A stretch of DNA of 41,195 nt from Myxococcales bacterium (GTDB lineage: Bacteria > Myxococcota_A > Polyangia > Polyangiales > Polyangiaceae): NCBI GenBank assembly GCA_020430845.1, contig JAGQJA010000209.1, positions 1-41,195 of the forward strand, given 5' to 3'. Below, in pieces: positions 1 to 8,169 of this stretch; position 1 is the first letter of the stretch, and the number at the start of each line of letters is the position of its first letter. The notes under the pieces are model-generated. The model made no database searches. It was not told the origin of the DNA and was given only the letters and a program-made list of their open reading frames with translations. The position numbers were made by a program, and so were the translations under genes.

Positions 1-26
1 TCGGCGCGCTCGAGCGCTCGCGCCGA
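1..26 (-). terminator. GC-rich hairpin after the first gene
   Basis: Bases 1-8 (TCGGCGCG) and 19-26 (CGCGCCGA) are perfect reverse complements with a 10-nt loop. The hairpin starts two bases beyond the stop codon of the leftward lipoprotein gene. The window edge hides any following T-tract, so it could be an intrinsic terminator or only an mRNA 3' stem. Confidence 0.4.
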
Positions 27-27
27 C

Positions 28-630
28 TCAGAGGTAGCAGCCCGGGTCTTTGCCGACGCGGCACTGGTTGCCCAGGTTGTCGACGACGACCTCGGACGTG
101 CGACCGACACCCTCGTCGATCTGGCCGTTGACGGACTTGTAGAGGTCGCAGGAGGCTTGGTCGATCTCGCCTGCCTTGCACTTGAAGTAGATGAGGATGT
201 CGTCGACGCCCTTCGTGATGTTCGCGTTCGGGTCTCCGAGGTTGTTGCTCGCGACCCACGCGACGTAGTCGTTCCACTCCTTGTTCGCTTTGGGGCAGTC
301 GTACCGCGCGCCGTCGGATTGCCAGCTCCATCGGATGTCGGGCGCGACCTCGCAAGCCCGTCGAAAGACGCCGGCCTTGAGCTGCTTGCCCACGTACTCG
401 AGGACGAAGTGATCGTGCACGGTGAGCTTGTCGAGGCGAGCCTTGATCTGAGCCGACGTCGCGGCGGGCCACTCCTCGGCGAGGAGCCAGAGCTCTGACT
501 TGGCCGCGCCGACCCCAGACGAGCCAGACGAGCTCGACGCGGTGCCCGGTCCGGCATCGGTGGTGGAGGAGGTGCAGGCGCCCAGCACGACGGCCGCGAG
601 CGCGCACGCGAACGTACGCTTGGAGTGCAT
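28..630 (-). CDS. Small lipoprotein of unknown function
   Basis: This 200-aa protein begins with a basic n-region, a short hydrophobic core and a lipobox LGAC with Cys19. A Ser/Gly linker follows to about residue 45. It is therefore probably exported and lipid-anchored. The rest contains five further cysteines spread between about residues 95 and 198, which suggests disulfides in the periplasm. I recognise no enzyme motif. The ATG at 630 is chosen because it gives the signal peptide; the open frame continues far upstream but is a GC artefact. There is no Shine-Dalgarno. A TACGAT hexamer ends 6 nt before the ATG, so the mRNA may be leaderless. Confidence 0.75.
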   Translation of the reverse strand: MHSKRTFACALAAVVLGACTSSTTDAGPGTASSSSGSSGVGAAKSELWLLAEEWPAATSAQIKARLDKLTVHDHFVLEYVGKQLKAGVFRRACEVAPDIRWSWQSDGARYDCPKANKEWNDYVAWVASNNLGDPNANITKGVDDILIYFKCKAGEIDQASCDLYKSVNGQIDEGVGRTSEVVVDNLGNQCRVGKDPGCYL

Positions 631-636
631 CTCGCG

Positions 637-642
637 ATCGTA
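637..642 (-). promoter_or_regulatory. Putative -10 of a leaderless promoter (lipoprotein)
   Basis: TACGAT on the minus strand, 6 nt before the ATG at 630. No clear -35 is visible at 16-19 nt. Spacing places transcription start at or next to the start codon. Confidence 0.4.
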
Positions 643-719
643 GCGCGCGATTCGTCGCACGCGACCCCGCGCCCGTCGCCCGAACGGGTGACGCGGAGCG
701 ACGCGCGACTCGCGCGAGA

Positions 720-3050
720 TCACGCGCCGATCTGACTCGTGATCGTGCTGTCGGCGATCTTGTCGTCGGCCGCGAGCATGATCGCCTTGCTCAAGATGAC
801 GCTGAGCACGGGGTCGCCCTCGAACGGCAGCACGAGGCCGGCGGGGACCTTGCTGGCGCGCCGGTCGGGCACGATGCACAGGTACTGGTCGTTCGGCTCC
901 ATCAAGATGTTCGCGCTGCCGAGGTGGATCTTGTACGTGCGCAGGTTGCCGCGCACGACGAGGAACTTCCCGTCGACCCTCGCGCGGTCGCGGATCTTGA
1001 GCTTGGGCACCAGCGCCGCGAGCACGTCGGCGCGCGTCTGCGCAGAGAGCCCCAGCTCGCCGAACGCGTACGACTGCCAGTACGCGCGACCGACCTGGGG
1101 CCCCTGATCGTGCCACGTGGGATCGTTGCCGACGCTGCACACGCCGACGAAGAGGTCGACGTCTCGCATGAGCTCCGAGAAGACCAGCGCGGGGACCTGC
1201 GCGAGCGGGACGGGCTGTCCCTCGCCGGTGACGAAGCGCACCTGGTCGGTGAGGACGTGGAGAAAGATCCCCATCTCGCTCGTCTCCTCGGTCTCCCACG
1301 CGGCCTCGACGAAGTACTCGCACACGAGGTCGGTGCCGGGGACGGCGCGCGACGGCGTGTTGTGCGAGTCCCACTTGCCCTGGAGCGTGTAGCGCCACCC
1401 TCGCTCGCGGAGGAGCGCCGCGAGCTGGTGCTGCCGAAGCACGTGCGCGGCAAAGCGGTTGGAGTACGTGCCGGTCTCGAGCTCGGCGTCGGTGAGCACG
1501 TAGATCTCGCGGTGCGCCTGCTTGAAGGGCTGCGTGACGCCGAGCTCGGCGAGGCGCTCGCGCCACGCGCGGACCTCTTCGCGCGGGCGACCCAGCGGGT
1601 GCCAGAGTCGCGCGCGCGCGCCGGTGACCGCGGCGCCGTCGACGCTCGCGAGCGCGCCGTCACGCCAGATCACCGGCGTCCATACGTCGCCCTCTCCCAC
1701 GAGCCAGATGAGCCGGCGCGCCGCGCGACCCACGAGCGGGTGATCGAGGTAACGTTCGCGGAGCGCCTCGAGCGTGATCTCGCGCGGCGTCAGCAGCGAG
1801 CGCTCGATGCGCGCGATCTGTGCAGGATACAGTGTTTGCGCGTCCTTCAGCCCGGCGCGTAGCTCCTTGAGATCGTCGGCGAAGTCGCGTTTGACCTCGG
1901 CGGGGACGCTCGACTGGGCCTTGCCCTCGTCCTTGTGCCACGTCAGCGAGACGTCGCCGTCGGGCGTGAGCTCGGCGTGCGCCGTGAACGGACCGAAGCG
2001 CTGCACGACGCGGCCCTCGGCGTCGAGACCGCACGTGGGGACGCTCATCTCCTCGAGCTCGTCGGGGGTCACGCCGGCGCGCTGGGCGGCGGCGGCGAGC
2101 GCCTTGTCGACGAGCTTGAGCGCCGACGCGTAGCGCACGCGCGTCTTGAGACGACCCAGCTGAGCCACACCGTGCGTGCCCGGCATGGCGCCGAGCGCCC
2201 ATAGGCACGCGTTGCCCACCTTGGTGCTGAAGGCTCCATAGTCGGGGATCTTCGAGAAGCACCGCACGCCCAGATCTCCGACGATCGCCGCGACGCGCGT
2301 GACGTCCTCGAAGGCGCTCGTCGACCACACGAGGCCTCGGAGGATGTCGGAGGTGCGCTCACGGATCGGCGGCGTGAACGACCAGTGCCAGCGGTCGCGC
2401 TCCAGCTCCTTGGGCTTCTCGACCCGGGCGAGCCACGCGCCGAGGCGCTCGGCGAGCTCGGATTCTGGGAGGGCGCGCACCAGCTCGGTCGCGCGCTTCA
2501 TCCACTTGGCCGACGGCTTGGCGCCCGAGGCGGTGGCCGCGTGGCCGAAGAGCGCCACCCACGGCGCGCGGGCGGCTTCGTCCAGCTGGGCGAGCGTGGC
2601 GAGCACGGCCTCACCGAACGGCTCGTCGGGCTCTACGATCGGGAGCGGGATCTGCGCGATCGTCTTGGCCAGCCGGGCGCTCCACTCGGCGCCCTCGCGA
2701 AAGCCCTCCTTCATCCGTGCGTCGAGGCGCTCGAGCGCGCGCCGCAGCTCGAGCGAGGGCCCGCACGCCGCGAAGCGCTGCTCCGCCTCGTGGACGACGA
2801 AGGGCAGGTCTTCGGGCGCCCACACGGTGGACGGATCGTCGAGGGTCGGAGCCGGGCGGACCATGACGACGCGCTCCTCGCCCGACGCGTCGGACAGGCG
2901 GACGCTCACGGCCTCTCCTTCTGTCGGCGGGCGGTGCGCGAGATCGGCGCGCCACGCCGTGACGTCGAACGAGACCGCACGCCCGCCGTCGAGGACCAGC
3001 TCGCCGAATCCGCGCGTCCGCGTGAAGCTCGAGATCTTGCCGAGGAGCAC
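720..3050 (-). CDS. DUF4132 domain protein with cold-shock-like N-terminus
   Basis: A 776-aa protein. Roughly the first 65 residues resemble a cold-shock/OB-type fold (GKISSFTRTRGFGEL, then a beta-rich stretch). A helical middle of about 350 residues follows. The C-terminal 300 residues carry what I recognise as the DUF4132 (MolR-type) domain: a conserved stretch around FKQAHREIYVLTD, then RFAAHVLRQHQ, a late YKIHLGSANILMEP and a final DDKIAD-like segment. The molecular function of DUF4132 is unknown. The start is GTG at 3050, one base after the stop of the upstream gene, with GGAGGT 4 nt ahead of it, so translation is coupled to the Gly-Gly protein. The two probably act together. The N-terminal fold assignment is an inference. 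Confidence 0.8.
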   Translation of the reverse strand: MLLGKISSFTRTRGFGELVLDGGRAVSFDVTAWRADLAHRPPTEGEAVSVRLSDASGEERVVMVRPAPTLDDPSTVWAPEDLPFVVHEAEQRFAACGPSLELRRALERLDARMKEGFREGAEWSARLAKTIAQIPLPIVEPDEPFGEAVLATLAQLDEAARAPWVALFGHAATASGAKPSAKWMKRATELVRALPESELAERLGAWLARVEKPKELERDRWHWSFTPPIRERTSDILRGLVWSTSAFEDVTRVAAIVGDLGVRCFSKIPDYGAFSTKVGNACLWALGAMPGTHGVAQLGRLKTRVRYASALKLVDKALAAAAQRAGVTPDELEEMSVPTCGLDAEGRVVQRFGPFTAHAELTPDGDVSLTWHKDEGKAQSSVPAEVKRDFADDLKELRAGLKDAQTLYPAQIARIERSLLTPREITLEALRERYLDHPLVGRAARRLIWLVGEGDVWTPVIWRDGALASVDGAAVTGARARLWHPLGRPREEVRAWRERLAELGVTQPFKQAHREIYVLTDAELETGTYSNRFAAHVLRQHQLAALLRERGWRYTLQGKWDSHNTPSRAVPGTDLVCEYFVEAAWETEETSEMGIFLHVLTDQVRFVTGEGQPVPLAQVPALVFSELMRDVDLFVGVCSVGNDPTWHDQGPQVGRAYWQSYAFGELGLSAQTRADVLAALVPKLKIRDRARVDGKFLVVRGNLRTYKIHLGSANILMEPNDQYLCIVPDRRASKVPAGLVLPFEGDPVLSVILSKAIMLAADDKIADSTITSQIGA

Positions 3051-3051
3051 G

Positions 3052-3459
3052 TCAACCTCCGACGAGCGGCACGAGCTTCACGAAGTGCACGATCGTGTCG
3101 GGCGTGAGCACGACCTCGTCGGCGAGGTCTTCGACCTGGTCGTCGTCGACGAGCAGCAAGAACCCCTGTCTCGCGAAGCTCTCCGTGGCGAGGCGGACCT
3201 GCGCGTCCGCGTCGATGCGCTGCGCGCCGCGGAGTCGATAGCCGTTGAGCTCGCGCTCGGCCTCGGTCGGTTGCACGAGGCCCTGGAAATACGGGCTCGG
3301 CGCGGCGTTGTGTCGTTCGACCTCGGCGCGCACACGTCGCTCGATGAGCTCGCGCACGGTCACGCGCTCGCTCGCGAGGCGGAGCTCGACGGTGAGCTCG
3401 TGGAGCGGCTGGCCCGAGGGGGTCTCGTCGATGATGCGCAGGACGCGGGCGGCGGACAT
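3052..3459 (-). CDS. Small protein ending in Gly-Gly, partner of DUF4132
   Basis: A 135-aa acidic protein, no signal peptide or membrane segment. The start region has a strand-rich pattern (ARVLRIIDETPSG, ELTVELRLASERVTVRELI), a helix with RRVRAEVERHN, then GYRLRGAQRID, an FLLLVDDDQVEDL segment and the terminal FVKLVPLVGG. The alternating strands and free Gly-Gly tail resemble beta-grasp/ubiquitin-like proteins, but this is inference. I think I have seen this family beside DUF4132 genes, but cannot check. An in-frame ATG at 3483 exists. I choose 3459 because TACCAT ends 7 nt upstream and the fold starts there. The last codons GGA GGT also serve as Shine-Dalgarno for the next gene. Confidence 0.7.
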   Translation of the reverse strand: MSAARVLRIIDETPSGQPLHELTVELRLASERVTVRELIERRVRAEVERHNAAPSPYFQGLVQPTEAERELNGYRLRGAQRIDADAQVRLATESFARQGFLLLVDDDQVEDLADEVVLTPDTIVHFVKLVPLVGG

Positions 3460-3466
3460 GACCGGC

Positions 3467-3472
3467 ATGGTA
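3467..3472 (-). promoter_or_regulatory. Putative -10 of a leaderless promoter (Gly-Gly protein)
   Basis: TACCAT on the minus strand, 7 nt before the ATG at 3459. It lies in the 49-nt gap after the ATPase gene, so the Gly-Gly/DUF4132 pair may have its own promoter. Confidence 0.35.
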
Positions 3473-3508
3473 GCCAATCTCACGCGGCCGCCAATGCGGC
3501 GCGCGGCC

Positions 3509-5617
3509 TCACCAGCCGTGCACCTCGCGTGTCCACAGCCAGCCAGCCACGCGCTCGACGCCGGTCGCGAGGTGACGCCGATACGTCGAGAACGCCGCGC
3601 CGAGCAGCTCGGCGGCGGCCTCCTGCGTGCGCGCGGGATCGAAGAACGTGACCTTGACGGCAGCGTGGAGGTGCTCGTCTTTCTCGGCGACGGCGAGCTG
3701 CTCGAGAGCGAGCGTGAGCGCTCGGCGCAGAGGGTGGGGCTCGTCGGGCGACGGCGGCGCCTCGGTGACGACGCGCGAGCGCATGAGCGGGCTCGCGTCG
3801 AGGGCGTCGGTGTCGGTGTACGCCTTGAGCGCCGCCCGCACCGCGTCGACGAAGGCCTCCTGCGAGAGCACGACGAGCGGTCGCTCCGCGGGGGGCGCCG
3901 GTCCCGCCTCGGCGCCGAGGATCTCGCGCTCGGCCATCATGGCGAGGAAGGCGCGCGGGCCCTGCGCGCGCCAGTCGTGCGAGAAGAGCCTGTAGCTCGC
4001 GTCGCCGAGGGCGACGTCGGCCCCGCGTTCGTGCGCGAGGTAGCCCATCATCGGCTCCCAGACGTCGAGGTGGGCGGCGAGCGCGTACACGCTCCACGCG
4101 ACGCCGGCCCCGCCGAGCCAGGTGCGGATGTCTCGGATGGAGAGCTGAGAGACGAGGGCGCCGGGCGCCATGTGCGTCTCGTAGTCCAGCCACCACTCGA
4201 CGCACATACGCTCTCCGGGGCGCAGGGGCGCGCGCGCGAGCACGTGGTCGAACGCAGCCGCGACGCGGGGATCGATCTCGCGGAGGGACGCGTCCTCGAG
4301 GTCGGCCGCGCCGAACGTGAGCACCGCGATGAACCCGCGCGGGACCTCGGCCGAAGCGCGCACGACGGTGAACGCCTCAGGGCTCCGTTCGAGCCAGCGC
4401 TCGACCGCGCGCGCCGCCGCCGCGCCCTCGAAGCGGCGCGTGGCGTCCACGATGTCCGCGCGATCGGGGTCCCGGAGCGCGTCGGCGTAGAGCGCGCGCG
4501 CGCCGGACCAGTCGATCACCCGGCCCATCACGGGGCTGAACCGGTGCATCCAGGAGAGGTCGGACGCCGCGCGCAGCTGCGCCGGCCCGGTGGCGTCGCG
4601 TACGGCCTCGACGCACGGCTCCCGCACCTTGGTGTGGAGCGCGAGGTACTCGCGCGGGTCGCGTCGGCGTAGCTCTGCGTCGAGCGCGTGCGCCGCGAGA
4701 TCGTGGAGGTGGACGCCCTCTCGGCCCACCACCGCGAACGAGAGGGACGCGAGCCAGTCGTAGAGCTCTCCCGAGCGAGCGTCGTCGACCGCGTGACGCA
4801 GGAGCGCCTCGTCGGTCACCCTCACGTGGGCCGCGACGTGGAGCGCGCGGCGGTGCGCTGCGTCGGGCGCCGCGACGCTGAATCGTGCCAGGAGCGCGGA
4901 CACGAGGTCGGGATCGCTGGCGGCGAGGGCCGGGTCGACCGCATCCGAGGTGGCCGCGAGATCGGCGACGAGCGAGAGCGCGAGCGGGTGCCCGAACGTG
5001 GAGAGGATGAGCGCGTCGTGGTGCGCGGCGTCGACCTGCCGCGCGGTGAGGTACGCGCGGCACTCGTCGGGCGCGAGGTTGCGCATCGACACGACGCGCA
5101 GCAGCTCGCCCCAGCCCGCGTCGCTGCGCCACGCCGCGTCGGGGGGGCACCTCGAGGCGACGACCGCGAGGGCCCCCGCCGGGAGCGCGGGCAAGAACGT
5201 CTCGCGGAGCCACGTCTCGAGCACACCCAGATCTTCGGCCGTGTCGATCAGCAGCACACGTCGCGGGCCCGCCTCGAGCGCGCGCGTGAGGTCTGCGTCG
5301 GGATCGACGCCCAGCTCGCGCGCGACGGCAGCGCAAAAGGAGTCGGCCGTCGCGAGCACGTGCCGAGCGTCGACGCGCACGGGGGCCGCTCCGGACGCGG
5401 TCGCCATCTCGGCGAAGCGTTCGAGGAGAGAGCTCTTGCCCACGCCACCCGGGCCCACGAGCCAGAGCAATGCGAAGTCGGCCTCGTCGCTCGCGAGCGC
5501 TCGGGCGAAGAGCGCCTGCTCCGCGGCGCGACCGACGAAGCGAGCGCGGCGCGCGTCCGCGAGGCGGGTCGCGATGGTGCGCCGCGAGGGCGCGGCCGGT
5601 GACGACGCGCGGGCCAT
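3509..5617 (-). CDS. P-loop ATPase, STAND-like, with C-terminal HTH-like segment
   Basis: A 702-aa cytoplasmic protein. FVGRAAEQ (about 27-34) precedes a Walker A GPGGVGKSS with Lys61. A Walker B-like VLLIDTAED with Asp125 follows. The middle, about 250-600, is helical and resembles the sensor/arm part of STAND NTPases. The last 35 residues, with AAELLGAAFSTYRRHL and then VAGWLWTRE, look like a helix-turn-helix. A signal-responsive regulator or scaffold that oligomerises on ATP binding is therefore likely; the ligand is unknown. The ATG at 5617 is preceded by TATATT at 8 nt and no Shine-Dalgarno, suggesting a leaderless mRNA. The stop lies 49 nt before the Gly-Gly gene. Confidence 0.75.
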   Translation of the reverse strand: MARASSPAAPSRRTIATRLADARRARFVGRAAEQALFARALASDEADFALLWLVGPGGVGKSSLLERFAEMATASGAAPVRVDARHVLATADSFCAAVARELGVDPDADLTRALEAGPRRVLLIDTAEDLGVLETWLRETFLPALPAGALAVVASRCPPDAAWRSDAGWGELLRVVSMRNLAPDECRAYLTARQVDAAHHDALILSTFGHPLALSLVADLAATSDAVDPALAASDPDLVSALLARFSVAAPDAAHRRALHVAAHVRVTDEALLRHAVDDARSGELYDWLASLSFAVVGREGVHLHDLAAHALDAELRRRDPREYLALHTKVREPCVEAVRDATGPAQLRAASDLSWMHRFSPVMGRVIDWSGARALYADALRDPDRADIVDATRRFEGAAAARAVERWLERSPEAFTVVRASAEVPRGFIAVLTFGAADLEDASLREIDPRVAAAFDHVLARAPLRPGERMCVEWWLDYETHMAPGALVSQLSIRDIRTWLGGAGVAWSVYALAAHLDVWEPMMGYLAHERGADVALGDASYRLFSHDWRAQGPRAFLAMMAEREILGAEAGPAPPAERPLVVLSQEAFVDAVRAALKAYTDTDALDASPLMRSRVVTEAPPSPDEPHPLRRALTLALEQLAVAEKDEHLHAAVKVTFFDPARTQEAAAELLGAAFSTYRRHLATGVERVAGWLWTREVHGW

Positions 5618-5625
5618 CCAGGCCG

Positions 5626-5631
5626 AATATA
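5626..5631 (-). promoter_or_regulatory. Putative -10 of a leaderless promoter (ATPase)
   Basis: TATATT (5 of 6 to TATAAT) on the minus strand, 8 nt before the ATG at 5617. A GTGACC sequence 19 nt upstream could be a poor -35. It overlaps the end of the dioxygenase gene. Confidence 0.5.
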
Positions 5632-5652
5632 GCCCCGCCGCGCGGGCCGTGG

Positions 5653-6567
5653 TCACGCCACGTTCACGACCAGCACCTTCGAGGCGAGCATCGCCCCGTC
5701 GCTCATGCGGGCCGTTTCGAGCGTGAGCTGCGCGATGTCGCCGCCCCGAACGACGTTGTCGGTGGTGTTCTTGGTGTCGGGCTGGCCGTAGCCCTTGTAG
5801 TCGACGTGACCGGCGAAGATCTCGGCCACGAGCGCGTCGTCGAAGAAGAGCTGCGACGTGTACGTCTTGCCGCCGAGCGACACGGAGTAGTGGATGTGGA
5901 TGGTGCGTCCGGGGTACCAGCCAGGGAAGCACGTGTCGAAGTCGACGCGCCCGTTGGCGTCGGTCGTCTGCGCGCCGCGAAAGTAGTGCTTGGCCGAGTC
6001 GGCCTGGTCTTTCAGGCACATCGCGTTGTTGGGGGTGTCGCCCGAGTAGCTGCCCGTGATCTGCGTGTGCCAGACCTTGACCTTCGCGCCGGCGATGGCG
6101 CCGCACGCGGCGTCGACGACCTTGAGCGCGAGGCGCACGGGCAGCCCGGCGAGCCCCTCGCTGATGTCCTTTCGGACCTGGTCGACCGCCTCCGTGCACG
6201 GCCCCTCGGTGGCGGTGGCCGCGAGCACGCACGTGGTGAGCGCCGCGGTGAACGGGTCGGGGTAGGTCGCCGCGCCCGTCATCGCCGCCGTGCCGCCGCT
6301 GGCCCAGGTGTCGGCGCTTCCGCCCGTCGACGAGCTCGACGACGTGGCGCCGCTCGAGCTGCTCGCCGCGCCGCCGTCGCTTCCGCTCGATCCGCTCGAT
6401 CCGCTCGATCCACTGCTGCCGCTCGAGCTCGCGTTCGAGGTGGCGTCCGCGCCGCACGCGGCGACGGCGGCGCCCCCGAGCAGCACCAGGAGCGTTCGCG
6501 TCGCCTCTCGGCGTGACAGTGTCTTCGCGATCGACGGCGTCGTCTCGGGCGTCTTCTTGATCGTCAT
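5653..6567 (-). CDS. Tat-type lipoprotein intradiol dioxygenase-like protein
   Basis: A 304-aa protein. SRREATR (18-24) followed by a hydrophobic core and AVAAC (Cys38) reads as a twin-arginine lipoprotein signal. A Ser/Gly linker runs to about residue 88. The rest is an intradiol (catechol/protocatechuate 1,2- or 3,4-type) dioxygenase fold. [15 protein letters not shown] and [13 protein letters not shown] supply the expected Fe(III) ligands Tyr174, Tyr218, His224 and His226. All four being present suggests an active iron enzyme folded before export. The substrate is unknown; extracellular aromatic or lignin-like compounds are possible. There is no strong Shine-Dalgarno before the ATG; GAGG lies 12 nt upstream. 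The next gene leftward begins 35 nt downstream but has its own promoter-like element. Confidence 0.85.
   Translation of the reverse strand: MTIKKTPETTPSIAKTLSRREATRTLLVLLGGAAVAACGADATSNASSSGSSGSSGSSGSSGSDGGAASSSSGATSSSSSTGGSADTWASGGTAAMTGAATYPDPFTAALTTCVLAATATEGPCTEAVDQVRKDISEGLAGLPVRLALKVVDAACGAIAGAKVKVWHTQITGSYSGDTPNNAMCLKDQADSAKHYFRGAQTTDANGRVDFDTCFPGWYPGRTIHIHYSVSLGGKTYTSQLFFDDALVAEIFAGHVDYKGYGQPDTKNTTDNVVRGGDIAQLTLETARMSDGAMLASKVLVVNVA
6382..6408 (-). repeat. Three tandem 9-bp repeats coding the Ser/Gly linker
   Basis: TCCGCTCGA is repeated three times perfectly at 6382-6390, 6391-6399 and 6400-6408, followed by a degenerate copy. Each unit codes one Ser-Ser-Gly-type triplet in the dioxygenase linker, so length changes would stay in frame. 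Confidence 0.8.
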
Positions 6568-6686
6568 GGGGCCGGGGGCCTCGAGGGTAAGGGCCGCGCA
6601 AGGCTCGCGCGACGCTCTCTCTGTGACACGTGAGCGCCCGCAGCGATCAACGCGCCCGCGAGAAAGGTAGGAGGGTGTAGGCTGGC

Positions 6687-8105
6687 TCAGCTGCTCGGGA
6701 GAGGCGCCTTGAGGCGGAGCTCGCGCCGCAGGAGCGTGAGCTGGAGCGCGAGCTGGAGCAGCCCCGCGCTCACCGACACGACCCACACCGTGTGTATGGC
6801 AAAGCCCGTGCGGCGGCTCAGCCAGAGGACGACGCCCACGAACGCGAGCGCCCGCGCCCCCGACGCCATGAGGGACGGCCACGTGTTGCCGAGCCCCTGG
6901 AAGACGCCTGCCGCCGTGAACACGATCCCGCTCGCGACGTACGCGTACGAGATCGTCTCGAGGTAGTCGACGCCGGCTGCGACGACGCCGGGCTCGTCGG
7001 TGAAGAGGCGCATCAGCCTCTCGGGCGCCACGTGGCACGCGACGGTGAAGACGAGCATGACGGCGACGACCAGCTTCGTCGCCTCGCGCGCGGCCTCGCG
7101 CACCCGCGCGTACTCGCGCGAGCCGTAGTTCTGCCCGACGACGGCGGCAGACGCGAAGCTCAGCGCGACCGCGGGCATGAAGCCGGCTTGCACGAGGCGC
7201 GAGCCGACGCCGAAGCCTGCTTGCACGTGCGCGCCGAACGGCCGCGCGACCACGTAGATGACCCCGAAGATGAGCGTCATCAACAAGAACTCGGTCCCGG
7301 CCGGCAGGCCGATGCCCACCATGCGACGCCACACGGAGAGGTCGGGCCACCACTCCGAGACCTTGACGCGCAAGAAGGTATCGCCGCGCGCGAGGTAGAC
7401 GACGAGCCCGACGATGGCCGCGGCGGTCGACACCAACGTGGCGATCGACGCGCCCGCGACACCGAGCGGGCGCCCGCTCACCCAGCCGAACACGAGGAAC
7501 GGCGCGAGCACCATGTTGAGCAGGACGCTCGCGATCTGCGCGACGAGCCCGGGCTTCATGTCGCCGATTCCGCGCAGCGTCGAGCCGAGGCCGACCATCG
7601 TGAACTGGAGCGCGAGCGCGGGGATGAACGTCAGCAGGAACGTCGACGCGAGCTCGGCGGTGTGCGCGTCGGGGCTCAGGCGCTCGACGTACGTGCGGCG
7701 CACGGCGAGGCCGACGGTCAAGAACGCCGCCCCGGCGAAGGCCGACAGGCTCTGCGCTTGGTTGAAGAGGCGCTGGACCTCGGCGTGGTCCTTCTTGCCG
7801 GCGGCTTGCGACACGAGGGCGACGCAGCCCACAGAGAGCATCTGCGTGACGGCCAGGGCGGCGAAGCCGAGGTTGCTCGAGAGGGCCACGGCGGCGACGG
7901 CCTGCTTGCCCAGCCGACCTACCCAATAGATGTCGACGAGGGCGTACAGCGTCTGGATCGCGAGCCCGGCGAGCACGAACAGCGTCATGCGCACCACGTG
8001 CCCGCGCACGCTCCCGCGGGTCATGTCGTGCACGCCCTTGGGCGCGCGGCCGCGGCCGTCGTCCGCGTCGTCGCCCGGCTGCGCCGCCTCGCGGACCGTG
8101 GTCAT
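6687..8105 (-). CDS. MATE family multidrug/toxin exporter
   Basis: A 472-aa inner-membrane protein with about twelve hydrophobic segments arranged as two similar halves. [14 protein letters not shown] and [15 protein letters not shown] in the first half, and [11 protein letters not shown] and [12 protein letters not shown] in the second, match Na+/H+-coupled MATE exporters, and the length is typical. A TTG start at 8141 would give twelve more residues. I choose ATG 8105 because AGGGAG lies 6 nt upstream. It is the third gene after a flavin monooxygenase and an aldo/keto reductase on the same strand. It might export their product or substrate, but transport specificity cannot be read from sequence. 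Confidence 0.9.
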   Translation of the reverse strand: MTTVREAAQPGDDADDGRGRAPKGVHDMTRGSVRGHVVRMTLFVLAGLAIQTLYALVDIYWVGRLGKQAVAAVALSSNLGFAALAVTQMLSVGCVALVSQAAGKKDHAEVQRLFNQAQSLSAFAGAAFLTVGLAVRRTYVERLSPDAHTAELASTFLLTFIPALALQFTMVGLGSTLRGIGDMKPGLVAQIASVLLNMVLAPFLVFGWVSGRPLGVAGASIATLVSTAAAIVGLVVYLARGDTFLRVKVSEWWPDLSVWRRMVGIGLPAGTEFLLMTLIFGVIYVVARPFGAHVQAGFGVGSRLVQAGFMPAVALSFASAAVVGQNYGSREYARVREAAREATKLVVAVMLVFTVACHVAPERLMRLFTDEPGVVAAGVDYLETISYAYVASGIVFTAAGVFQGLGNTWPSLMASGARALAFVGVVLWLSRRTGFAIHTVWVVSVSAGLLQLALQLTLLRRELRLKAPLPSS

Positions 8106-8143
8106 GCCGCGCTCCCTATCGCGTCGCGTCGCGGCCGTCAATA

Positions 8144-8155
8144 TTACCCTGGTAA
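8144..8155. promoter_or_regulatory. 12-bp palindrome, candidate operator before the MATE gene
   Basis: TTACC-CT-GGTAA is a perfect inverted repeat inside an unusually A/T-rich stretch (8140-8162) between the reductase stop and the MATE start. It could be a repressor site for a TetR- or MarR-like protein, or part of an internal promoter. No regulator gene is adjacent. Confidence 0.4.
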
Positions 8156-8169
8156 AAATAATCGGGTGA

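Noticed and set aside
3052-3459. A bacterial ubiquitin-like conjugation operon
   Set aside because: No E1-, E2- or JAB-type genes are near, and the Gly-Gly codons are explained in part by the overlapping Shine-Dalgarno.
5653-7926. The upstream extension of the dioxygenase frame into the MATE gene
   Set aside because: The Tat-type signal sequence fixes the start at 6567; the extension is Arg-rich shadow sequence.
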